Source: Thiobacillaceae bacterium
GTDB taxonomy: Bacteria; Pseudomonadota; Gammaproteobacteria; Burkholderiales; Thiobacillaceae
Direction: 5' to 3'
DNA length: 41,283 bases
NCBI GenBank assembly: GCA_012274165.1
Contig: JAAPAA010000285.1
Span: forward strand, 1-41,283
Shown: piece by piece, positions 1 to 12,386 of the stretch
Numbering within the stretch: the stretch's first letter is position 1
How the letters are laid out: each line of letters begins with the position of its first letter
Made by a program: the position numbers and the translations under genes
The notes under the pieces: model-generated
What the model was told of the DNA's origin: nothing
Seen by the model: only the letters and a program-made list of their open reading frames with translations
Database searches by the model: none

Positions 1-537
1 CGGTAAGCCGGCGAAAAACAGCAAATAAAATCCCGACGCGCCGATCATCAGCGCCGTACCCAGATCGGGCTGCCGCAGAATCAACGCCAAGGGCACGACC
101 AGCATGGCAGCGCCGATCAGAAAATGTTTGGCGCGCAACACCGCCTCGTTGCGCTGGAAATACCAGGCCAGCATCAATGGCAACGCCAGTTTCAGCAGTT
201 CGGATGGCTGGAACGCAAACCCCAGGTTGAGCCAGCGCCGCGCGCCGTTGCGGATCTCGCCAAACAGCGCCACCCCGATCAGCAGCGCCACCCCGGCCAC
301 ATACAGCGGCGGCCCCACTTTGGCCAGCAGATGCGGTGGCACGTTGGCCACCACCACCATCACCGCCAGCGCCAGGCCGATGTTGATAAGGTGGCCGCTG
401 ATGCGGGCCGGACTTTGCCCGGACGCGCTCGTCACCACCGCCAGGCTGACGCCCAGCAGCACCACCACCAGGGTCAGCAGGATGCCGTCGAGATGGGCCA
501 ACCGGCGCAGGATCCAATGGCTAGTCTGGTGCGGCAC
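1..537 (-). CDS. rodA: Rod shape-determining protein RodA (SEDS family), N-terminal part, truncated by window edge; GTG start
   Basis: Reverse-strand translation VPHQTSHWILRRLAHLDGILLTLVVVLLGVSLAVV...NGARRWLNLGFAFQPSELLKLALPLMLAWYF...LRQPDLGTALMIGASGFYLLFFAGLP is typical of RodA; directly follows and overlaps mrdA. Confidence 0.9.
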   Translation of the reverse strand, partial: MPHQTSHWILRRLAHLDGILLTLVVVLLGVSLAVVTSASGQSPARISGHLINIGLALAVMVVVANVPPHLLAKVGPPLYVAGVALLIGVALFGEIRNGARRWLNLGFAFQPSELLKLALPLMLAWYFQRNEAVLRAKHFLIGAAMLVVPLALILRQPDLGTALMIGASGFYLLFFAGLP

Positions 538-2416
538 CGTCTGCTCCCACATTCATGTTGCCGGGGCGTTTCCCGGTCAGGTAGTAATCGAGCACTGCGC
601 GCGCGATCGGCGCGGCGGTGGAGCCGCCGTGCCCGCCATTCTCGACCATCACTGCGATCGCGATGGTGGGGTTTTCGGCGGGCGCATAGGCAATGAACAG
701 CGCATGGTCACGATTCTTGTGCGACAAACCGCCGGCATCGTAGCGCGCCCCCTGTTTGATGGCCACCACCTGCGCGGTGCCGGTCTTGCCCGCGATCGTG
801 TAGGACGCGCCGGCCGCCGCTGCCGATGCGGTGCCGCCCGGACGCATCACCGCCATCATGCCCTCGCGCACCGCTGCAAGATTGTCGGGATCGAACTTGA
901 GTTGCCCCTTCACCGCAACCGGCTGCCTTTGCCAGACGCGGGTAAGTGGGTCGCGCACCGCCTGCACCAATCTGGGTTCGATGTGCTTGCCACCATTGGC
1001 AAGCATGGCAGTGGCCACCGCCAGTTGCAGCGGCGTGGTCAGGTGAAACCCCTGGCCGATGCCCGCGATCACCGTTTCGCCGGGGTACCAGACTTGCTTG
1101 AAGCGGCGCTGTTTCCAGTCACGCGAGGGCAGCAGTCCGGGCGACTCGCCGTCCAGATCGATGCCGGTAGTCGCGCCGAAGCCGAACTGCGACAGATAGT
1201 CGTGCATGCGGTCGATGCCCATGTCGTTCGCCAGACGGTAATAATAGACATCGCACGACTGCGCGATCGAGTGCCGCAGATCGACCGTGCCGTGGCCGCC
1301 CTTTTTCCAGTCACGGTATTGATGGCTGCTGCGCGGCAGGGTGAAATAACCCGGATCGAATATCGTATCCGAGGGTTTGCGCAGCCCCAGTTCCAGCCCC
1401 GCCATCGCCATGAACGGCTTGATGGTCGAACCCGGCGGATAAATGCCGCGCAGCACCCGGTTGACCATCGGCCGCTCGGGCGATTCGTTGAGCTCTTTCC
1501 AGGTGACCGGGTCGATGCCGTCGACGAACAGGTTGGGGTCGAATCCGGGCTTGCTCACCAGCGCCAGTACGCCGCCGGTGTTGGGGTCGAGCGCCACCAG
1601 TCCGCCCAGATAGTCGCCAAACGCATGCTCGGCCACCGCCTGCAGTTCGCGGTCGAGATACAGCCGTAAATCCTTGCCCGGCACCGGCGGAATGCGCGAC
1701 AACATCCGGACCGCGCGGCCGCTGGCGCCGGTTTCCATCTGGTCAAAGCCGGTGCGGCCGTGCAGCAGGGCTTCGTAGCTCTGCTCCAGCCCGGTCTTGC
1801 CGATGTGCGCACTGCCCTGGTAATCCCGCTCGCGCCCGGCCGCGCGCAACTGCTTCAGATCGTGGTCGTTGATGCGGCCGATAAATCCCACCACGTGCGC
1901 CATCCCGAGCCCGGCCTGATAGTTGCGGAACAGCCGCGCCTTGACTTCGATTCCCGGCAGGCGATAACGGTTGGCCGCCAGAATGGCCACTTCCTCGTCG
2001 CTGAGCTTGCTTTTGAGCGGCACGGTTTCGAATTCGTGTGAATCGGCGAGCAGGCGACGAAACCGCCGCAGCTGTCCCGGCGTAATCTCGACCAGCTTGC
2101 CCACCTCGGCCAGCGTGGTTTCCAGATTCGGGGTATGCCCAGGGGTGATTTCCAGCGTATAGGCGGAATAGTTTTCCGCCAGAATGCGGCCGTTGCGGTC
2201 GAGAATCAGGCCGCGATTGGGCGCAATCGGCACCAGCGAAATGCGGTTGCTTTCGGCGCGCCCGGAGTAGTAATCGTGCTGCGTAATCTGCAAATAATAG
2301 CCGCGTGCCAACAGCGCGGTCGCCAGCAGGGCAACAAAGGCTGCGGCCGCCTTGAGCCGCCCGTGAAAGCGCGCCAGCTCAAGGTCCAGGTTTTTCAGCG
2401 TGGCCGGCCGATTCAT
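521..2416 (-). CDS. mrdA: Penicillin-binding protein 2 (peptidoglycan D,D-transpeptidase MrdA)
   Basis: ORF with PBP dimerisation domain and motifs GSTIKPF (SxxK), SCD/YYY and KTGTAQ; start taken at MNRPATLKN inside the longer ORF; located in the mre/mrd cluster. Confidence 0.95.
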   Translation of the reverse strand: MNRPATLKNLDLELARFHGRLKAAAAFVALLATALLARGYYLQITQHDYYSGRAESNRISLVPIAPNRGLILDRNGRILAENYSAYTLEITPGHTPNLETTLAEVGKLVEITPGQLRRFRRLLADSHEFETVPLKSKLSDEEVAILAANRYRLPGIEVKARLFRNYQAGLGMAHVVGFIGRINDHDLKQLRAAGRERDYQGSAHIGKTGLEQSYEALLHGRTGFDQMETGASGRAVRMLSRIPPVPGKDLRLYLDRELQAVAEHAFGDYLGGLVALDPNTGGVLALVSKPGFDPNLFVDGIDPVTWKELNESPERPMVNRVLRGIYPPGSTIKPFMAMAGLELGLRKPSDTIFDPGYFTLPRSSHQYRDWKKGGHGTVDLRHSIAQSCDVYYYRLANDMGIDRMHDYLSQFGFGATTGIDLDGESPGLLPSRDWKQRRFKQVWYPGETVIAGIGQGFHLTTPLQLAVATAMLANGGKHIEPRLVQAVRDPLTRVWQRQPVAVKGQLKFDPDNLAAVREGMMAVMRPGGTASAAAAGASYTIAGKTGTAQVVAIKQGARYDAGGLSHKNRDHALFIAYAPAENPTIAIAVMVENGGHGGSTAAPIARAVLDYYLTGKRPGNMNVGADGAAPD

Positions 2417-2910
2417 GCCTGGTCCTGCAAACCCTTGCCATGCCACAGCCGCAGCACGCCCACCAGCACCAGCCACATCACGCTATTGCTCGTGACCGGC
2501 AACAGGACGGTCAAATCGGACGGCGGATTGGCCGCCAGCCAGCCAATCAGCACCAGCAGCAACTGCACCAGCAGAAAGATGGGGAACAGCTGCGCCGCCT
2601 GGCGCAGCGGGTCGAACTGCAGCAGCCGCAAGCGCAAAAACAGCACCACGTACACGCCGACCACATAGGCCATGGCGTGCTGGCCGAACACCCCGCCATT
2701 CTGGAAATCCGCCAGCAAGCCGACACAAAACGCCGTGCCGAATCCGATGCGCGCAGGCTGATGCAGCGCCCAGAACAGTACGCCGATCAGCAAAAAATCC
2801 GGCCGCAGCGCCAGCGCCCAGCCCGACCACTGCAGCTGTTCCAGCAACAGCGCCAGGGTCAAACTGCCGAGGATGCGGCGCCAGCCGCCGCTCGATTGCG
2901 TGGGGCTCAT
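2413..2910 (-). CDS. mreD: Rod shape-determining protein MreD
   Basis: Hydrophobic 165 aa protein between mreC and mrdA, 4-bp overlaps with neighbours. Confidence 0.9.
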   Translation of the reverse strand: MSPTQSSGGWRRILGSLTLALLLEQLQWSGWALALRPDFLLIGVLFWALHQPARIGFGTAFCVGLLADFQNGGVFGQHAMAYVVGVYVVLFLRLRLLQFDPLRQAAQLFPIFLLVQLLLVLIGWLAANPPSDLTVLLPVTSNSVMWLVLVGVLRLWHGKGLQDQA

Positions 2911-3788
2911 GGCTGCTTGACCGGAGGTGTCGACGGCAGCGGCGCTTGCACCGCGTACGGCGCGGCAACCAGCACCAGCACGGCGCGGGAACGTTCGATG
3001 CCCGCCAGCGGCTCGCCCTCCACCCGCAGATAGGGGCTGGATTCCGAACGCGACACCCGCGTCACGCGCGCCACCGGTATTCCCGCCGGGTACACCCGGT
3101 CGATGCCGGATGTCAGCAGGCGGTCATTCACACGCACATCGATATGGGTCGGCATGTATCTCAGTTCCAGCTGGCCGCGTCCGCTGCCCGCCGCCAGGCC
3201 GCGCTGGCCGGTGCGTTCGACGAACACGGGCGTTAATTGCTCGGGGCTGGTCACCAGCGTGACCTCGCTCGTTCCCGGGTAGACCTGGGTCAGCTGGCCC
3301 ACCAGGCCGCTGGCATCGACCACCGGCAGACCGCTGCGCAGTTTCGCCGCCGCGCCCTGATCCAGCGTCATGCGCTGGGCAAACCAGTCGTGCCCCTGAT
3401 ACAGCAGGGCCGCATACACCACCTGCTGGCCGGGCCGCGATTGCAGCTGCAGCAGGGCGCGCAGCTCGGCGTTTTCGCGGCTGATTTCGCGGGCGGCATT
3501 CAAATTGAGCAACAGTTGCGCCCGCTCGGCAAGCAGGCGATCGCGCTCGTTTTGCAAAAGACGGTGACGGGTAAAGAAGCCACCCAGCTCGGCGGCGACA
3601 TCGGATGGTGTACGCAGAATTTCGCGCACGGGTTGCAGCAGCAGCGAGAAGCCGCTGCGCAAGTTGTCGAGCGCGTGATAACGGGAGTCGGCGATGATGC
3701 ACGCCACCCCCACCGACAGCCAGATCAACAGGCGGGTGGTCGCCCCCAGGCGACGGGTGAACATGAGCTGATCCGACGTCGCCATCAA
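2907..3788 (-). CDS. mreC: Rod shape-determining protein MreC
   Basis: N-terminal TM helix, coiled coil, and GLVGQLTQVYPGTSEVTLVTSPEQLTPVFVERTGQRGLAAGSG...; syntenic with mreB/mreD. Confidence 0.93.
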   Translation of the reverse strand: MMATSDQLMFTRRLGATTRLLIWLSVGVACIIADSRYHALDNLRSGFSLLLQPVREILRTPSDVAAELGGFFTRHRLLQNERDRLLAERAQLLLNLNAAREISRENAELRALLQLQSRPGQQVVYAALLYQGHDWFAQRMTLDQGAAAKLRSGLPVVDASGLVGQLTQVYPGTSEVTLVTSPEQLTPVFVERTGQRGLAAGSGRGQLELRYMPTHIDVRVNDRLLTSGIDRVYPAGIPVARVTRVSRSESSPYLRVEGEPLAGIERSRAVLVLVAAPYAVQAPLPSTPPVKQP

Positions 3789-3822
3789 CGTCCCTTGTCA
3801 GCGCAACTGCGCGTTGCTGCGT

Positions 3823-4926
<1,104 letters not shown>

Positions 4927-4964
4927 CTACCGGGCTTATTTACCGTAAGCCATCAGGTGTTTTC

Positions 4965-5252
4965 ATGTCCCTTTCAACGGACGACGTCAAGCGCATCGCC
5001 CGCCTCGCCCGCATCGAAACCAGCGATGCCGAAGCGCAGGCCACGCAAACCCAGCTCAACAGCATTTTCGACCTCATCGCCACCATGCAGGCGGTCGACA
5101 CCCGCGGCGTCGCGCCGATGGCGCATGCGCAGGAGGTCTATCAGCGCCTGCGCGCCGACGTCGCCACCGAAACCGACCGCCGCGCCGCTTTCCAGGCCAT
5201 CGCACCCGCCGTCGAAAACGGCTTGTACCTCGTGCCCAGGGTCATCGAGTAA
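4965..5252 (+). CDS. gatC: Asp-tRNA(Asn)/Glu-tRNA(Gln) amidotransferase subunit GatC
   Basis: [46 protein letters not shown]...; followed by gatA and gatB. Confidence 0.96.
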   Translation: MSLSTDDVKRIARLARIETSDAEAQATQTQLNSIFDLIATMQAVDTRGVAPMAHAQEVYQRLRADVATETDRRAAFQAIAPAVENGLYLVPRVIE

Positions 5253-5255
5253 GCC

Positions 5256-6713
5256 ATGTCCGACACCACGCTTTCCACACTGGCCGCGCAACTCAAGGCC
5301 CGCCAGATTTCCAGCCGCGAACTCGCCCAGGCATATCTCGACCGCATTGCCGCGCTGAATCCGGCGATCAACGCCTTCATCACGCTGGATGCCGAAAAAA
5401 CGCTGATGGAGGCCGCCGCCGCCGACGCGCTGATTGCCGCCGGCCAGGCCGGCCCGCTCACCGGCGTGCCGATCGCGCACAAGGACATTTTCTGCACCGA
5501 CGGCTGGCTCACCACCTGCGGCTCGAAAATGCTGCACAACTTCGTCGCGCCCTACGACGCGCATGTGATCCAGCAATTCAAGGCCGCCGGCATGCCCTCG
5601 CTGGGCAAGACCAACATGGACGAATTCGCCATGGGATCAAGCAACGAAACGTCTTATTTCGGCGCGGTGAAAAATCCCTGGAATACGGCTTACGTACCCG
5701 GCGGCTCGTCCGGCGGTGCGGCCGCCTGCGTGGCCGCGCGGATGGCGCCCGCCGCCACCGGCACCGACACCGGCGGCTCGATCCGCCAGCCCGCCGCCCT
5801 GTGCAGCATCACCGGCCTCAAGCCGACCTACGGCCTGGTGTCGCGCTACGGCATGATCGCGTTCGCCTCGAGCTTGGACCAGGCCGGGCCGATGGCGCCG
5901 TCGGCCGAAGACTGCGCGCTGCTGTTGAACGTGATGACCGGCTTCGACCCCAAGGACTCGACCTGCCTCGAACGCGCCAAGGAGGACTACACGCGCGATC
6001 TCGACAAGCCCTTGAGCGGCCTGCGCGTCGGCCTGCCGAAGGAATTCTTCGCCGAAGGGCTGAACAACGAAGTCGCCATGGCGGTGGAAGCGGCAGTGGC
6101 CGAACTGAAAAAGCTCGGTGCCACTACGGTCGAAATTTCGCTCGCCAACTCCAAACTCGCGATTCCGGTGTACTACGTGCTGGCCCCGGCCGAAGCCTCA
6201 AGCAACCTGTCGCGCTTCGACGGCGTGCGCTACGGCTACCGCGCGCCGGAATACGGCAACCTCGACGACATGTACTGCAAAACCCGCGCGCAGGGCTTTG
6301 GCGCGGAGGTCAAACGCCGCATCCTGATCGGCGCCTATGTGCTGTCGCACGGCTACTACGATGCCTATTACCTGCAGGCGCAGAAAATCCGCCGCCTGAT
6401 TGCCGACGACTTCAACACCGCTTTCAAGACCTGCGACGTCATCCTCGGCCCCACCGCGCCCGGCACCGCCTTCAAGCTGGGCGAAAAGTCCGACGACCCG
6501 GTGGAAATGTATCTGAACGACCTCTACACCATCCCCGCCAACCTCGCCGGCTTGCCCGGCATGTCGCTGCCGTGCGGCTTCGATAGCAAAGGCCTGCCGA
6601 TCGGCCTGCAACTGGTCGGCGATTATTTCAGCGAGGCGAAAATGCTCAACGTCGCCCACCAATACCAGCGCGTCACCGACTGGCACAGCCGCCAACCGGA
6701 GGGCTTGCCATGA
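5256..6713 (+). CDS. gatA: Asp-tRNA(Asn)/Glu-tRNA(Gln) amidotransferase subunit GatA
   Basis: Amidase signature [45 protein letters not shown]. Confidence 0.97.
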   Translation: MSDTTLSTLAAQLKARQISSRELAQAYLDRIAALNPAINAFITLDAEKTLMEAAAADALIAAGQAGPLTGVPIAHKDIFCTDGWLTTCGSKMLHNFVAPYDAHVIQQFKAAGMPSLGKTNMDEFAMGSSNETSYFGAVKNPWNTAYVPGGSSGGAAACVAARMAPAATGTDTGGSIRQPAALCSITGLKPTYGLVSRYGMIAFASSLDQAGPMAPSAEDCALLLNVMTGFDPKDSTCLERAKEDYTRDLDKPLSGLRVGLPKEFFAEGLNNEVAMAVEAAVAELKKLGATTVEISLANSKLAIPVYYVLAPAEASSNLSRFDGVRYGYRAPEYGNLDDMYCKTRAQGFGAEVKRRILIGAYVLSHGYYDAYYLQAQKIRRLIADDFNTAFKTCDVILGPTAPGTAFKLGEKSDDPVEMYLNDLYTIPANLAGLPGMSLPCGFDSKGLPIGLQLVGDYFSEAKMLNVAHQYQRVTDWHSRQPEGLP

Positions 6714-8140
6714 AATGGGAGACCGTCATCGGGCTGGAAGTGCATACCCAGCTCGCCACGAAATCGAAGATCTTCTCGGGCAGCAGCACCGCCTTCGGCG
6801 CCGCGCCCAACACCCAGGCGAGCGCGGTCGACATCGCGCTGCCCGGCGTGCTGCCGGTGCTGAACCGCGGTGCGGTGGAATGCGCGATCAAGTTTGCGCT
6901 GGCGATCGACGCCACGCTCAACCGCATCAACGTGTTCGACCGCAAGAACTACTTCTACCCCGACCTGCCCAAGGGCTACCAGATCAGCCAGCTGGCCAAG
7001 CCGATCGTCGAGGGCGGTGCGCTGAAAATCGTGGTGGACGGCGAAGAAAGAATCATCAATCTCACCCGCGCCCACATGGAAGAGGACGCCGGCAAGTCGC
7101 TGCACGAAGATTTTCACGGCATGAGCGGCATCGACCTCAACCGCGCCGGCACGCCGCTGCTGGAAATCGTCTCCGAGCCGGAGATGCGTTCGAGCGCCGA
7201 GGCGGTGGCCTACGCGCGCGCGCTACACACGCTGGTGACCTGGATCGGCATCTGCGACGGCAACATGCAGGAAGGCAGCTTCCGCGTCGACGCCAACGTC
7301 TCGGTGCGCCCGGTCGGGCAAAAGGAATTCGGCACCCGCCGCGAGATCAAGAACCTCAACTCGTTCAAATTCCTGCAGCAGGCCATCGACTACGAGGTGC
7401 GCTGGCAGATCGAGACGCTGGAAGACGGCGGCCGCATCGAACAGGCCACCGTGCTGTTCGACCCCGACACCGGCGAGACGCGCATGATGCGCAGCAAGGA
7501 AGACGCGCACGACTACCGCTACTTCCCCGACCCCGACCTGCTGCCGGTCAAGCACGACGAAGACTGGATTGAGCAGGTACGCGCTACGCTGCCCGAACTG
7601 CCCGCCGCGATGCAGGTGCGTTTTCAGGCCGAATATGGCGTCTCGCCTTACGATGCTGCCGTATTGACCGGCTCGCGCGCGTTGGCGGACTACTTCGAAG
7701 TTGCGGCGAAAGCCTGCGGCCAGGGCAAGCTGGCCGCCAACTGGGTAATGGGCGAACTCTCCGCCGCGCTCAACAAGGCTGATTTGAACATCGAGCAAAG
7801 CCCAGTCTCCGCTGCCCATCTCGGCGCACTGATTTCGCGCATCCAGGACGGCACCTTGTCCGGCAAACTCGCCAAGCAGGTGTTCGAAGGACTATGGGAA
7901 GGCGCGGGCGAAGTCGACGCCATCATCGAGGCGCGCGGCCTCAAGCAGATGTCCGATTCCGGCGAGCTGGAAAAAATCATAGACGAGGTCATGGCGGCCA
8001 ACGCCAAATCGGTCGAGGAATTCCGCGCCGGCAAGGAAAAAGCCTTCAACGCGCTGGTGGGGCAAGTGATGAAAGCCAGCAAGGGCAAGGCCAATCCGGC
8101 ACAGGTCAACGACCTGCTGAAACGCAAACTGCAGGGATGA
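6710..8140 (+). CDS. gatB: Asp-tRNA(Asn)/Glu-tRNA(Gln) amidotransferase subunit GatB
   Basis: [34 protein letters not shown]...; 4-bp overlap with gatA. Confidence 0.97.
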   Translation: MKWETVIGLEVHTQLATKSKIFSGSSTAFGAAPNTQASAVDIALPGVLPVLNRGAVECAIKFALAIDATLNRINVFDRKNYFYPDLPKGYQISQLAKPIVEGGALKIVVDGEERIINLTRAHMEEDAGKSLHEDFHGMSGIDLNRAGTPLLEIVSEPEMRSSAEAVAYARALHTLVTWIGICDGNMQEGSFRVDANVSVRPVGQKEFGTRREIKNLNSFKFLQQAIDYEVRWQIETLEDGGRIEQATVLFDPDTGETRMMRSKEDAHDYRYFPDPDLLPVKHDEDWIEQVRATLPELPAAMQVRFQAEYGVSPYDAAVLTGSRALADYFEVAAKACGQGKLAANWVMGELSAALNKADLNIEQSPVSAAHLGALISRIQDGTLSGKLAKQVFEGLWEGAGEVDAIIEARGLKQMSDSGELEKIIDEVMAANAKSVEEFRAGKEKAFNALVGQVMKASKGKANPAQVNDLLKRKLQG

Positions 8141-8141
8141 A

Positions 8142-8177
8142 AAACGAGTTGGCCGGGACATCCCGGCCAACTCGTTT
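8142..8177 (+). terminator. Near-perfect 17-bp inverted repeat immediately after gatB, probable intrinsic terminator (possibly bidirectional)
   Basis: AAACGAGTTGGCCGGGA-CA-TCCCGGCCAACTCGTTT; starts 2 nt after the gatB stop codon. Confidence 0.8.
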
Positions 8178-8234
8178 CAACTCATTCCACCGCCGCCACC
8201 AGGCTGTCGGCCTGTGGCACAGAAAACGGCCTGA

Positions 8235-8831
8235 TTATTTACCCGTCAATTCGCGGAAGCGCGCCTTGTCTGCCGCGTATTTCTCACGCACCTGCGTCAT
8301 TGCCTCTTCGTTGGCCTGGATGGTGCGCTTCAACTCCTCGCTTTCATTGAGGGATTGCTCCAGCTGCCGTTGCAAGCCCGAGCCCACTTTCTTCCCCGCT
8401 TTCTGGATCTGGGCAATGCGCGCATTGAAATCAGCCAGATTGGCATCCACCGCCTTGCCACGCACTTCCGCGCCATGAATCGCCAGCATGTGGTGTTCCA
8501 GCGCACGGTCGCGCGCCAGATCGATTTCCGCTTCGGTGGTATAGGTCGAGGTCAGAGCCCGATCAAACTGCACCTGCTTTTGCTGCTCCTGCTGAATCCG
8601 TTTTTGTTCGGCCTGACGTTCCGCTTCGGCTTTGCGCTCCACCTCGGACTGCGTGCGTTTGATGACCTGCCCCTGCTTGTTCATCTCCGCCGCACCGCTT
8701 TGCTGGTAGGTCGGCGGCAGGGTGTCGCTGTATTGCACGCGGCCGCTGCTGTCCACCCAGCGGTACATCGCTGCCTGCGCGCTGCCCGCGCTCAGAAGCA
8801 AGACGACCACCGCCAGCGTGCTACACGCCAT
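8235..8831 (-). CDS. DUF4124 domain-containing protein (secreted/periplasmic, coiled coil)
   Basis: Signal peptide then [21 protein letters not shown], a typical DUF4124 motif; start taken at MACSTLAVV, overlapping the pyrE 3' end. Confidence 0.8.
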   Translation of the reverse strand: MACSTLAVVVLLLSAGSAQAAMYRWVDSSGRVQYSDTLPPTYQQSGAAEMNKQGQVIKRTQSEVERKAEAERQAEQKRIQQEQQKQVQFDRALTSTYTTEAEIDLARDRALEHHMLAIHGAEVRGKAVDANLADFNARIAQIQKAGKKVGSGLQRQLEQSLNESEELKRTIQANEEAMTQVREKYAADKARFRELTGK

Positions 8832-9459
8832 ATTTTGCACGGTAGCCAGCCACGGCCAGTAGTTCAGTTTGTCTGTCTGCATCACGTTCCAAAAACTCTA
8901 CCAGATTATCCAGCGTGACCACCGCCACCACCGGAATGCCATATTGTTCACGCACTTCCTGCACGGCCGACTGCTGGCCTGCGCCACGCTCCATCCGATC
9001 CAGCGCGATCACCACCCCGGCAGGTTCAGCGCCGGATTGACGAATCAGGCTCACCGATTCGCGCACCGAAGTACCGGCCGACATCACATCATCGACAATC
9101 AGTACGCGGCCCTTCAGCTCCGCACCCACCACCGTTCCGCCTTCGCCGTGATCCTTGGCTTCCTTGCGGTTGAACGCAAACGGCAGGTTTCTGCCCATCC
9201 CCGCCAAGGCAATCACAATGCTCGCCGCCAGCGGAATGCCCTTGTAAGCCGGGCCAAACAGCACGTCGAATTCAATCCCCGAGTCGACAATCGCCTTGGC
9301 GTAAAATTCGCCCAGCCGTTTCAGCTTGTCGCCGTCGTTGAACAGGCCCGCATTAAAAAAATAAGGACTCATCCGCCCCGCTTTGGTCTTGAACTCGCCA
9401 AAACACAGCACGTTCGAAGCGATGGCGAATTCCACAAACTCGGCTTTGTAATCGGACAT
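8821..9459 (-). CDS. pyrE: Orotate phosphoribosyltransferase
   Basis: PRPP-binding motif [24 protein letters not shown]-terminus typical of PyrE. Confidence 0.96.
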   Translation of the reverse strand: MSDYKAEFVEFAIASNVLCFGEFKTKAGRMSPYFFNAGLFNDGDKLKRLGEFYAKAIVDSGIEFDVLFGPAYKGIPLAASIVIALAGMGRNLPFAFNRKEAKDHGEGGTVVGAELKGRVLIVDDVMSAGTSVRESVSLIRQSGAEPAGVVIALDRMERGAGQQSAVQEVREQYGIPVVAVVTLDNLVEFLERDADRQTELLAVAGYRAKYGV

Positions 9460-9500
9460 TTTTCTTAACTTCTTGAATCGTTATTTTAATTAAACCCGTG

Positions 9501-10280
9501 ATGCGAATTATATCGGCCAACCTCAACGGCATCCGTTCCGCTTCCACCAAAGGCTTCTTCGACTGGCTGCCCACCCAACATGCCGACATCGTCTGCGTGC
9601 AGGAACTCAAGGCGCAAGCCGCCGATCTCAAACCCGAATTCATCCAGTGCGACGGCCTTTCCGGCGCGTTTCACTACGCCGAGAAAAAAGGCTACAGCGG
9701 CGTCGGCGTCTACACCCGCACGCCACCGCAGCAAATCATCGAAGGCCTTGGCGTGCCCGAATTCGATGCTGAAGGCCGCTACATCGAGGCGGATTACGGG
9801 AATCTGGCCGTCATCTCGCTTTACCAGCCGTCCGGCTCCAGCGGCGAGGAACGCCAGCAGGCCAAGTTCCGCTTCATGGACGTGTTCTTCCCGCACCTCG
9901 AAGCGCTGATCAAATCCGGCCGCGAAATCGTCATCTGCGGCGACTGGAACATCGCGCATAAAGAAGCCGATCTCAAGAACTGGAAATCCAACCAGAAGAA
10001 CTCCGGTGTCCTGCCCGAAGAGCGTGCCTGGATGACACGCCTGTTCGACGAGCTAGGCTGGGTCGACGTCTACCGCCAGCTTTACCCCGAGCACACCGGC
10101 GAGGCCTACACATGGTGGAGCAACCGCGGCCAGGCGTATGCCAAGAACGTCGGCTGGCGCATCGACTACCAAATCGCGACGCCCGGCATCGCCGCCAAGG
10201 CCAAAGCTGCCAGCGTCTACAAGGACCAGCGCTTTTCCGACCACGCGCCGTTGATCGTCGATTACGATTACGTCCCATGA
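9501..10280 (+). CDS. xth: Exodeoxyribonuclease III
   Basis: MRIISANLNGIRSASTKGFFDWL...ADIVCVQELKAQ...CGDWNIAHKEADLKNWK...FSDHAPLIVDYD. Confidence 0.93.
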   Translation: MRIISANLNGIRSASTKGFFDWLPTQHADIVCVQELKAQAADLKPEFIQCDGLSGAFHYAEKKGYSGVGVYTRTPPQQIIEGLGVPEFDAEGRYIEADYGNLAVISLYQPSGSSGEERQQAKFRFMDVFFPHLEALIKSGREIVICGDWNIAHKEADLKNWKSNQKNSGVLPEERAWMTRLFDELGWVDVYRQLYPEHTGEAYTWWSNRGQAYAKNVGWRIDYQIATPGIAAKAKAASVYKDQRFSDHAPLIVDYDYVP

Positions 10281-11641
10281 CCTTACGCGCCCACCCTTGG
10301 CTTGCCGCCCTCAAGGTCTACACCCACCCCCGCGTCGTCGGCATGCTGTTTCTCGGCTTTTCGGCCGGGCTGCCACTGTTGCTGGTGCTGGGCACACTGT
10401 CGTTCTGGTTGTCGGAGGCGGGCATTGCGCGCGCGACGATCGGGCATCTGAGTTGGGTGGGGCTGGCGTATGGCTTCAAGTTTTTATGGTCGCCACTGGT
10501 GGATCGGTTGCCGCTGCCGTTTCTGACAGCGTGGCTGGGCAAGCGGCGGGCGTGGCTGCTGCTGTCGCAGCTCTGCATCGCCGCTGCACTGCTGGGGATG
10601 GCGAATACCGACCCGGTACTGAATCTGATGCATACGGTGTATTTCGCGCTGGCAGTGGCGTTTGCCTCGGCGACGCAGGACATTGCGCTCGACGCTTACC
10701 GCATCGAGGCGGTGGAGGCGGAAAAACAGGGCGCGATGGCAGCAACCTATCAGGCGGGCTATCGTCTGGCGATGATCACGGCGGGCGCAGGTGCGCTGTG
10801 GATTGCGGCGAGTGTCGACCCCTCCGAGGCGACCTACGACTTCCACCCGTGGCAGGTGGCGTACACGGTGATGGCAGCGCTGATGGGGGTCGGCATTCTC
10901 ACCACGCTGATCATCCGCGAGCCGGTCAAGAAAATCTTCCCCGTCACCACCGAGCGCGAGGCGCACACGCGCGAGAAATTCGCCGCCGCCGGATTACGCG
11001 GCCGGGTGCTAACCGCAACGGCGTGGTTTTACAGCGCGGTGCTGTCGCCCTTCATCGATTTCATCCAGCGCTACAAATGGCAGGCCTTGCTGATGCTGGC
11101 CCTGATTGCGGTCTACCGCATCTCGGACGTGGTGATGGGGGTGATGAGCAATCCCTTCTATCAGGAGCTGGGCTTCACCAAGGACGAGGTGGCGACGGTT
11201 TCCAAGGTCTACGGCGTGATCATGACCATCGTCGGCGCGGGGCTGGGCGGCCTGCTCACCCTGCGCCTCGGCGTGATGCGCACCTTGTTTCTCGGCGCAA
11301 TACTGTCCGCCGCAACCAACCTGCTGTTCGTCTGGCTGGCCGGGCGCGGGCATGACGTGAGCGCGCTGATGGTGACCGTGTCGGCGGACAATCTCGCCGC
11401 CGGAATCGCCTCCTCCGCCTTCGTCGCCTATTTGTCGAGCCTGGTCAACCAGGCCTATTCAGCCACCCAGTACGCGCTGTTCACTTCGGTGATGCTGCTG
11501 CTGCCCAAATTCATCGCGGGCTTTTCCGGCGAATTCGTCGATGCGTATGGCTGGGCGAATTTCTTCACCGGGACGGCGCTGATCGGGGTGCCGGTTCTGC
11601 TGCTGGTGTGGCTGGTGTCCAGAAACCATAAACAGTCATGA
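10277..11641 (+). CDS. MFS transporter, AmpG-like (muropeptide transporter family)
   Basis: 12-TM MFS protein, MTLRAHPWLAALKVYTHPRVVGMLFLGFSAGLPLLLVLGTLSFWLSEAGI; ATG start at 10277 overlapping the xth stop. Confidence 0.85.
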   Translation: MTLRAHPWLAALKVYTHPRVVGMLFLGFSAGLPLLLVLGTLSFWLSEAGIARATIGHLSWVGLAYGFKFLWSPLVDRLPLPFLTAWLGKRRAWLLLSQLCIAAALLGMANTDPVLNLMHTVYFALAVAFASATQDIALDAYRIEAVEAEKQGAMAATYQAGYRLAMITAGAGALWIAASVDPSEATYDFHPWQVAYTVMAALMGVGILTTLIIREPVKKIFPVTTEREAHTREKFAAAGLRGRVLTATAWFYSAVLSPFIDFIQRYKWQALLMLALIAVYRISDVVMGVMSNPFYQELGFTKDEVATVSKVYGVIMTIVGAGLGGLLTLRLGVMRTLFLGAILSAATNLLFVWLAGRGHDVSALMVTVSADNLAAGIASSAFVAYLSSLVNQAYSATQYALFTSVMLLLPKFIAGFSGEFVDAYGWANFFTGTALIGVPVLLLVWLVSRNHKQS

Positions 11642-12318
11642 TCGAATTTTCCCTCCTCACCGCCCTGCTCGCCGGCCTGCTGGGCGGCGTGCACTGCGTT
11701 GGCATGTGCGGCGGCATCGTCGCGGCGTTTTCTTTTCGCGCCGACGGCAGCACGCCGCCGTTCCGCCTGCACCTGGCTTACAACCTGGGGCGGGTGACGT
11801 CGTATGTGCTGTTCGGCGCGCTGGCCGGCACGCTTGGCGCGTCGTTGAAGCTGGCCGGGTTCATCCCGGTGCAGACGCTGCTGTATGTGCTGGCGCAGGC
11901 CGTGATGATTCTGCTCGGCCTGTATCTGGCCGGATTCAATCACTGGGTGCTGGTTTTCGAGCGCGCCGGCGGCGCCGTGTGGCGCAGGGTGAAGCCGTTG
12001 TTCCAGAAGCTGCTGCCGGTGAAATCGCTGCCGCAGGCGCTGCTGGCGGGCATGGCCTGGGGCTGGCTGCCGTGCGGGCTGGTGTATTCGGTGCTGGTGT
12101 CGGCGCTGGCGGCGGGCAGCGCCACCTCCGGGGCGGCGCTGATGCTGGCGTTCGGCCTCGGCACGCTGCCGAATCTGCTGGGCATGGGCCTGTTCGCGCG
12201 GCAGATTCAACCCTTCATGCAGCAACTGTGGGTGCGTCGCGCAGCGGGCCTGACGGTGGCGGGCTTCGGCGTGTGGGGACTGCTGAAGCTGGCTTATTCG
12301 GCGTTCCCAGCCAGCTGA
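11638..12318 (+). CDS. Sulfite exporter TauE/SafE family protein (UreH-like)
   Basis: LLAGLLGGVHCVGMCGGIVAAF and GMAWGWLPCGLVYSVL motifs; ATGA overlap with upstream MFS gene. Confidence 0.85.
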   Translation: MIEFSLLTALLAGLLGGVHCVGMCGGIVAAFSFRADGSTPPFRLHLAYNLGRVTSYVLFGALAGTLGASLKLAGFIPVQTLLYVLAQAVMILLGLYLAGFNHWVLVFERAGGAVWRRVKPLFQKLLPVKSLPQALLAGMAWGWLPCGLVYSVLVSALAAGSATSGAALMLAFGLGTLPNLLGMGLFARQIQPFMQQLWVRRAAGLTVAGFGVWGLLKLAYSAFPAS

Positions 12319-12345
12319 GGACCCGCTCGTTCCCTCTGCAGCAGG

Positions 12346-12375
12346 CAAAAAAACAGCCCCGAATCCGGGGCTGTT
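12346..12375 (-). terminator. Intrinsic terminator for the minus-strand DUF4426 gene (hairpin plus U tract on minus strand)
   Basis: AAAAAAACAGCCCC-GAATCC-GGGGCTGTT on plus strand; read on minus: AACAGCCCC..GGGGCTGTTTTTTT. Confidence 0.8.
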
Positions 12376-12386
12376 CCGCGTCTGGC

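Noticed and set aside
5141-5576. Minus-strand ORFs opposite gatC/gatA
   Set aside because: gatCAB on the plus strand is unambiguous; these are shadows.
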